From: Clostridia bacterium
Lineage (GTDB): Bacteria > Bacillota > Clostridia > TANB77 > CAG-508
Assembly: GCA_017613275.1 (NCBI GenBank)
Contig: JAGAED010000006.1
Span: forward strand, 88,841-152,840
Reading direction: 5' to 3'
Length of the DNA stretch: 64,000 nucleotides
The notes under the pieces were generated by a model. The model saw nothing but the letters and a program-made list of their open reading frames with translations. It made no database searches and had not been told where the DNA came from. The position numbers and the translations under genes were made by a program. Below, piece after piece: positions 60,577-64,000 of this stretch. The first letter of the stretch is position 1. Each line of letters starts with the position of its first letter.

Positions 60577-60723
60577 ATGAAAAAGGAAAAAGTTGAAAAG
60601 AATAAAAAGAAAAATAGAGATGCAGGTAAAGTATTTACAAGAATTATGGCTTTAATTTTAGTTGTTCTTATGTTAGCAGGAACAGTAGGAAGTTTAGCAT
60701 ATTATTTATTTACAAATATTTAA
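60577..60723 (+). CDS. 48-residue small membrane protein
   Basis: ATG 60577 follows GGGAGGAG. A very basic N-terminus (MKKEKVEKNKKKNRDAGK) precedes one hydrophobic helix (IMALILVVLMLAGTVGSLAYY), resembling DUF4044-type proteins. It lies 17 bases before cdaA and may be co-transcribed with it. Function unknown. The frame upstream to 60514 is not coding. Confidence 0.6.
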   Translation: MKKEKVEKNKKKNRDAGKVFTRIMALILVVLMLAGTVGSLAYYLFTNI

Positions 60724-60740
60724 TAGAAAGGTAGAAAAAT

Positions 60741-61640
60741 ATGGGAAATAATACAAGCTGGCTAGAAAACTTCTATAATGAAAACATATTACAATATTTT
60801 GGAACATTGCAAGAATCACCATGGAAAATGATTAGTTTTATTATAGATATAACAATAGTTGTATTGCTATTGTATTATGCAATTAAAGTCGCAAAGGGTT
60901 CAAGAGCATGGCAATTAATTAAAGGAATTGCATTATTGGTTTTAATTACATTTTTGAGTGGTGCATTAAATCTAAAAATTTTAAATTCAATTCTTTCTGG
61001 AATAATGAATTGGGGAGTTATTGCAATATTAATAATTTTCCAACCAGAATTAAGAAGAGGTTTGGAACAATTAGGAACCAATAAATTGACAAAATTTTTT
61101 GGAATAGATAAAGACGTTGCTACCAAAACAAAAGAGGATATATATAAGGTAGTAATTGCAGCATCTGAACTTGCTAAAAGTAAAACTGGAGCTTTAATTG
61201 TAATAGAAAGAGATATAGAAATTAAAGATATTATACAAAACGGTGTAATTATGGATGCGGAAGTATCTCCACAGCTTTTAGTAAATATATTTGAACCCAA
61301 AACACCATTACATGATGGAGCGGTAATAATTAGCAATAACAAAATTGCAGCAGCAGCATGTGTTTTACCATTGACAGATGATAAAGATATTGCAAAAGAA
61401 CTTGGAACAAGACATAGAGCTGCAATGGGAATTTCAAAAGAATCAGATAGTATAGTTGTGGTGGTTTCAGAAGAAACAGGTAAAATTTCAGTTGCAAAAG
61501 ATGGTACACTTATTGCAGATGTAAGAGAAGATGTATTAAAGAAAATTTTAATAAGTAACATAGTTACAAAAAGATTTGCATCTGAAAAAAAGGAAAAGAA
61601 AGTAAAAAAAGATAAGAAAAATAAAGAAGAAAAAATCTAA
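60741..61640 (+). CDS. cdaA: Diadenylate cyclase CdaA
   Basis: 299-residue membrane-bound enzyme producing the essential second messenger cyclic di-AMP. Three N-terminal membrane helices precede the DAC domain, with DGA (192-194) and RHR (224-226). A Lys-rich C-terminal extension (KKEKKVKKDKKNKEE) is longer than in Bacillus CdaA. GAAAGG precedes ATG 60741. The usual partner genes cdaR and glmM do not follow; truA does. Confidence 0.92.
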   Translation: MGNNTSWLENFYNENILQYFGTLQESPWKMISFIIDITIVVLLLYYAIKVAKGSRAWQLIKGIALLVLITFLSGALNLKILNSILSGIMNWGVIAILIIFQPELRRGLEQLGTNKLTKFFGIDKDVATKTKEDIYKVVIAASELAKSKTGALIVIERDIEIKDIIQNGVIMDAEVSPQLLVNIFEPKTPLHDGAVIISNNKIAAAACVLPLTDDKDIAKELGTRHRAAMGISKESDSIVVVVSEETGKISVAKDGTLIADVREDVLKKILISNIVTKRFASEKKEKKVKKDKKNKEEKI

Positions 61641-61664
61641 ATATTTTAATATTTAGATTTTTTT
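61633..61664 (+). terminator. Terminator of cdaA
   Basis: AAAATCTAAATATT / AATATTTAGATTTTTTT at the cdaA 3' end. The left arm overlaps the last codons. Confidence 0.7.
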
Positions 61665-61685
61665 AAAATAAATTTGGAGGAGTAA

Positions 61686-62423
61686 ATGAAGAATATTAAA
61701 TTAACTATTGAATATGATGGAAAAGATTTTAATGGTTGGCAAAAGCAACCAGATAAATTAAATATTCAGGGGACTATTGAACAGGCAATTGAAAGGATAA
61801 CGGGAGAAAAAGTAGACTTAAATGCTTCTGGTAGAACAGATGCAGGCGTACATGCTTTGGGACAAGTTGCAAATTTTAAAACAAATTATGAACTCCCAAT
61901 AGAAAAATGGCCATTAGCTCTAAATGCAAATCTTAAAAAGTCAATTGTAATAAAATCAGCAGAAGAAGTAGAAGAGAGGTTTCACAGCAGGCTTTCTTGT
62001 AAACAAAAAACTTATAGATATGTTATAAATAATTCAAAAAATGGAACAGCAATTTATAGAAACTTAGAAACACATATACCACAAAAATTAGATATAGAAA
62101 AGATGAAAAAAGCTGTAAAATATTTTGAGGGAGAGCATGACTTTAAAGCGTTTAAGGCGAGTGGAACAAGTTCAAAAAGTAGTGTAAGAACAATTTATAA
62201 AGCAGAAGTTATAGAAATGCCAGATGAGAGAATTTATATAGAATTAACAGGAAGTGGTTTTTTATATAACATGGTTAGAATTATTTCAGGAACTCTTGTG
62301 GAAGTAGGGTTAGGAAAAATTGAACCAGAAGCAATTTCAGAAATAATTGAAAGCAAACAAAGAGAAAAAGCTGGGAAAACACTTCCTCCAACTGGTTTGT
62401 TTCTTTTAATGGTGGAGTATTAA
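61686..62423 (+). CDS. truA: tRNA pseudouridine(38-40) synthase TruA
   Basis: 245 residues. Modifies uridines 38-40 of the tRNA anticodon stem. The catalytic Asp is in ASGRTDAGVHALGQ, with RLSCKQKTYRY and GSGFLYNMVRI also typical. TTGGAGG precedes ATG 61686. TruA modification is known to affect reading-frame maintenance, which is worth noting given the CGG frameshifts elsewhere in the window. Confidence 0.94.
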   Translation: MKNIKLTIEYDGKDFNGWQKQPDKLNIQGTIEQAIERITGEKVDLNASGRTDAGVHALGQVANFKTNYELPIEKWPLALNANLKKSIVIKSAEEVEERFHSRLSCKQKTYRYVINNSKNGTAIYRNLETHIPQKLDIEKMKKAVKYFEGEHDFKAFKASGTSSKSSVRTIYKAEVIEMPDERIYIELTGSGFLYNMVRIISGTLVEVGLGKIEPEAISEIIESKQREKAGKTLPPTGLFLLMVEY

Positions 62424-62486
62424 ATGTAATATAACAATTATTATAATTTTGCATAAAATATAAGTAAAAGAAAGGAGAAATTTAAT

Positions 62487-62876
62487 ATGACCACAAATAT
62501 ACTTATATTTTTTGCAATTCCACTTGCAATTATAGTTATCTCAATAGCATTACAAAAAATACTTAGAAATCCATTTCTGGTTTCTGCAATTATATTTTCT
62601 ATTGCGCTGGTAATAGTATTGGCGTTTTTAGATCCAATATACTTGATTGCTGTTGTAGCATATACATTGTTATCTTTGATTACTGCGTTCTTAACATGCT
62701 TACTTTGCGGAGTTTTAAGTAATAGTAATATGTGTAATTGCATGGTGGGGGGAAATAATAACAATAATAATGATGATGATAATGATAATAATTGCACTAA
62801 TCAGGTAGTTGCAACATTAGGAGAGGGAAACACAAATCAAACTTATTATACAGGATGTTATAGAAAAAGAAGATAA
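62487..62876 (+). CDS. Hypothetical membrane protein with Asn/Asp-rich tail
   Basis: 129 residues: three hydrophobic helices in the first 75 residues (IFFAIPLAIIVISIAL, SAIIFSIALVIVLAFL, VAYTLLSLITAFLTCLL) resembling DUF2651-type proteins, then a low-complexity NNNNNNDDDNDNN stretch and cysteines. GAAAGGAG precedes ATG 62487. Function unknown. Confidence 0.6.
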   Translation: MTTNILIFFAIPLAIIVISIALQKILRNPFLVSAIIFSIALVIVLAFLDPIYLIAVVAYTLLSLITAFLTCLLCGVLSNSNMCNCMVGGNNNNNNDDDNDNNCTNQVVATLGEGNTNQTYYTGCYRKRR

Positions 62877-62911
62877 AAAATTCGTAAGAGATATACTCTT
62901 ACGAATTTTTT
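62877..62911. terminator. Bidirectional terminator
   Basis: AAAAAATTCGTAAGAG / CTCTTACGAATTTTTT between convergent genes. It overlaps the last codons of the TraG-like gene. Confidence 0.85.
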
Positions 62912-63999
62912 CCGCTATTAGGTTTCTTTTTTAAATTAACAACAATTGCATCTTCATTATCAAATACAAATTTTGAATCAGATGTATCTGTTTGAATAGG
63001 GTTAATTTCATTTCTTTCATCTTTGAAATTAACATGTTTAAAATCAAATTTTTTAGAATTATCATTTTCTTCTTCAACACTGTTTTGACCAGAGTATTTC
63101 TCAAAATCAAAAGTTTTAACTTTGTGTGGTTCTTTATATTTTGCATCCATGTATTTAAATCTACCAGCACCACCAGTTGATTTTCCACTTCCGTCTTTAA
63201 CTAAATATGCAAAAGTGTTTTTCTTTAATGTTTGTAGTTTTCCTACTTTGAAGTTTGAAACAAAGTCGAATTTTACATTACCATGTTTAGAATCATATTT
63301 TCCTGTAGCGCCTTTAGCAAAGTCTATGGTATCAGCCATAACCCATTCTCTATGAGTTCCGAGTTCATCAGACCACCATTTTAATTCATCTACATCTGCA
63401 TTTCCAGTAAATATTTTATTTGCGCAGTTAGAAAGTATTGTTTGTCTGTAATGTTCTTTTGAGTTTGGTGTATCTAATTGTGATAAGTTTTGAACTGTTA
63501 TTACAGTTGCAACTCTATATTTTCTAAACATTGTAAATAATGCTTCTGTATGCTTTCCTAGGAAATCTGAGAATTCGTCAATATATAAGAAGTTTGGTAC
63601 CCTTGTACTTTCGTTTCCAGGTCTTCTTAATACTGCATTTTCCATAGATAGTAGGAAGAATAGTCCAAATGCTTTATGAGCTGTTCCACCTAAGTCTCCA
63701 CGTCTTGTACATACGAATGTTATATTTCCATTTGCTAACATATCATCAAAATTAATATTGTTATATCTATTACATAGTATTGTTTTAACACCAGGTAATC
63801 TTAATAGACTATCTAATTGAGCAACTACACCAGCAATATGAATTTCTATTTCTTTTCTACCAACACCATCTTTATAGAAGAATTTTCTAAAGTATGCTAG
63901 TTGAACACTATATTTTTCTTTTAATTGTTCATTATGGGCAAGAATTTCACACATTTTTTCAATCAATTCAAAGTTTGTTAACATTTTAAGCATATCTTC
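62899..63999 (-). CDS. TraG/VirD4-like DNA-transport ATPase, C-terminal part (5' end outside window)
   Basis: At least 366 residues, with no stop before the window edge; the ATG at 63993 is probably internal. The Walker B segment NFLYIDEFSDFLG and the following VITVQNLSQLD and ILSNCANKIFTG match the TraG/VirD4/TraM-recognition type of coupling ATPase. The Walker A part lies outside the window. The C-terminal ~100 residues are charged and unassigned. It may mark the edge of a conjugative or integrative element beyond 64 kb, or a chromosomal HerA-like ATPase. Confidence 0.72.
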   Translation of the reverse strand, partial: EDMLKMLTNFELIEKMCEILAHNEQLKEKYSVQLAYFRKFFYKDGVGRKEIEIHIAGVVAQLDSLLRLPGVKTILCNRYNNINFDDMLANGNITFVCTRRGDLGGTAHKAFGLFFLLSMENAVLRRPGNESTRVPNFLYIDEFSDFLGKHTEALFTMFRKYRVATVITVQNLSQLDTPNSKEHYRQTILSNCANKIFTGNADVDELKWWSDELGTHREWVMADTIDFAKGATGKYDSKHGNVKFDFVSNFKVGKLQTLKKNTFAYLVKDGSGKSTGGAGRFKYMDAKYKEPHKVKTFDFEKYSGQNSVEEENDNSKKFDFKHVNFKDERNEINPIQTDTSDSKFVFDNEDAIVVNLKKKPNSGKNS

Positions 64000-64000
64000 T

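Noticed and set aside
62899..63999. Prophage or complete conjugative element at the right edge
   Set aside because: Only one TraG/VirD4-like fragment is in view. There is no integrase, relaxase or att repeat in the window, so the claim cannot be supported.

Overview
The window is AT-rich DNA (roughly 30% GC by eye) from a low-GC, anaerobic, probably endospore-forming Clostridia-like bacterium. Anaerobiosis is indicated by a four-subunit pyruvate:ferredoxin oxidoreductase and a class III (NrdD) ribonucleotide reductase. A sporulation background is indicated by RicT, SpoIVFA/SpoIVFB, CwlD, SpoVT, a BofC-like protein and TGTCGAA (0A-box-like) sites. No tRNA, rRNA, CRISPR array, prophage or complete insertion sequence was seen.

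Layout. 1-7.5 kb: holB-ricT, a secreted GH25/LysM lysozyme, a membrane flippase-like protein, a foreign-looking small gene, and the por operon. 7.6-17.4 kb: an accessory island of two paralogous two-gene modules. Each has a related promoter, a large variable protein (a helicase with six 89-residue repeats, or a sigma-region-4 protein with three RpoA-CTD-like domains), the same ~40-residue C-terminal tail, and a nearly identical 145-residue partner. A hicAB toxin-antitoxin pair and a membrane protein lie between the modules. 17.5-30 kb: nrdD, addB, cwlD, the spoIVFA-spoIVFB pair, a pilin-like/SUMF1-like protein, a DUF4160/DUF2442 pair and an HD-GYP protein. 30-48 kb: aspS, a GT51 glycosyltransferase, ruvA-rarA, typA, trmR-like, a RelA/SpoT-domain protein, recD2-comFC, a KAP NTPase, spoVT and ppaC. 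48-64 kb: an SH3/NlpC hydrolase, comEC, a BofC-like gene, pgsA, clpE, htrA, a pilin-like gene, rnhB, cdaA, truA and the 3' part of a TraG/VirD4-like ATPase.

Main discovery candidate. Five genes are interrupted by a frameshift (hicA, cwlD, spoIVFB, recD2, comFC). All five break at an in-frame CGG codon, and skipping its C restores the family sequence, with a glycine codon (GGN) as the next codon. CGG is otherwise almost absent as a sense codon. By eye I find only two ordinary in-frame CGG codons in the window, both in genes of foreign-looking composition, while out-of-frame CGG triplets are common. This is what a +1 frameshift at an unassigned or starved CGG codon, or CGGN quadruplet decoding, would look like. 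Every affected gene acts in sporulation, competence/recombination or toxin function. A sequencing artefact is possible but fits poorly.

Other structural signals are a dispersed palindromic element family with a GGGGACACTC-type core, two copies of a ~110-bp structured element with compensatory stem changes, and several terminators whose stems encode the 3' ends of genes.
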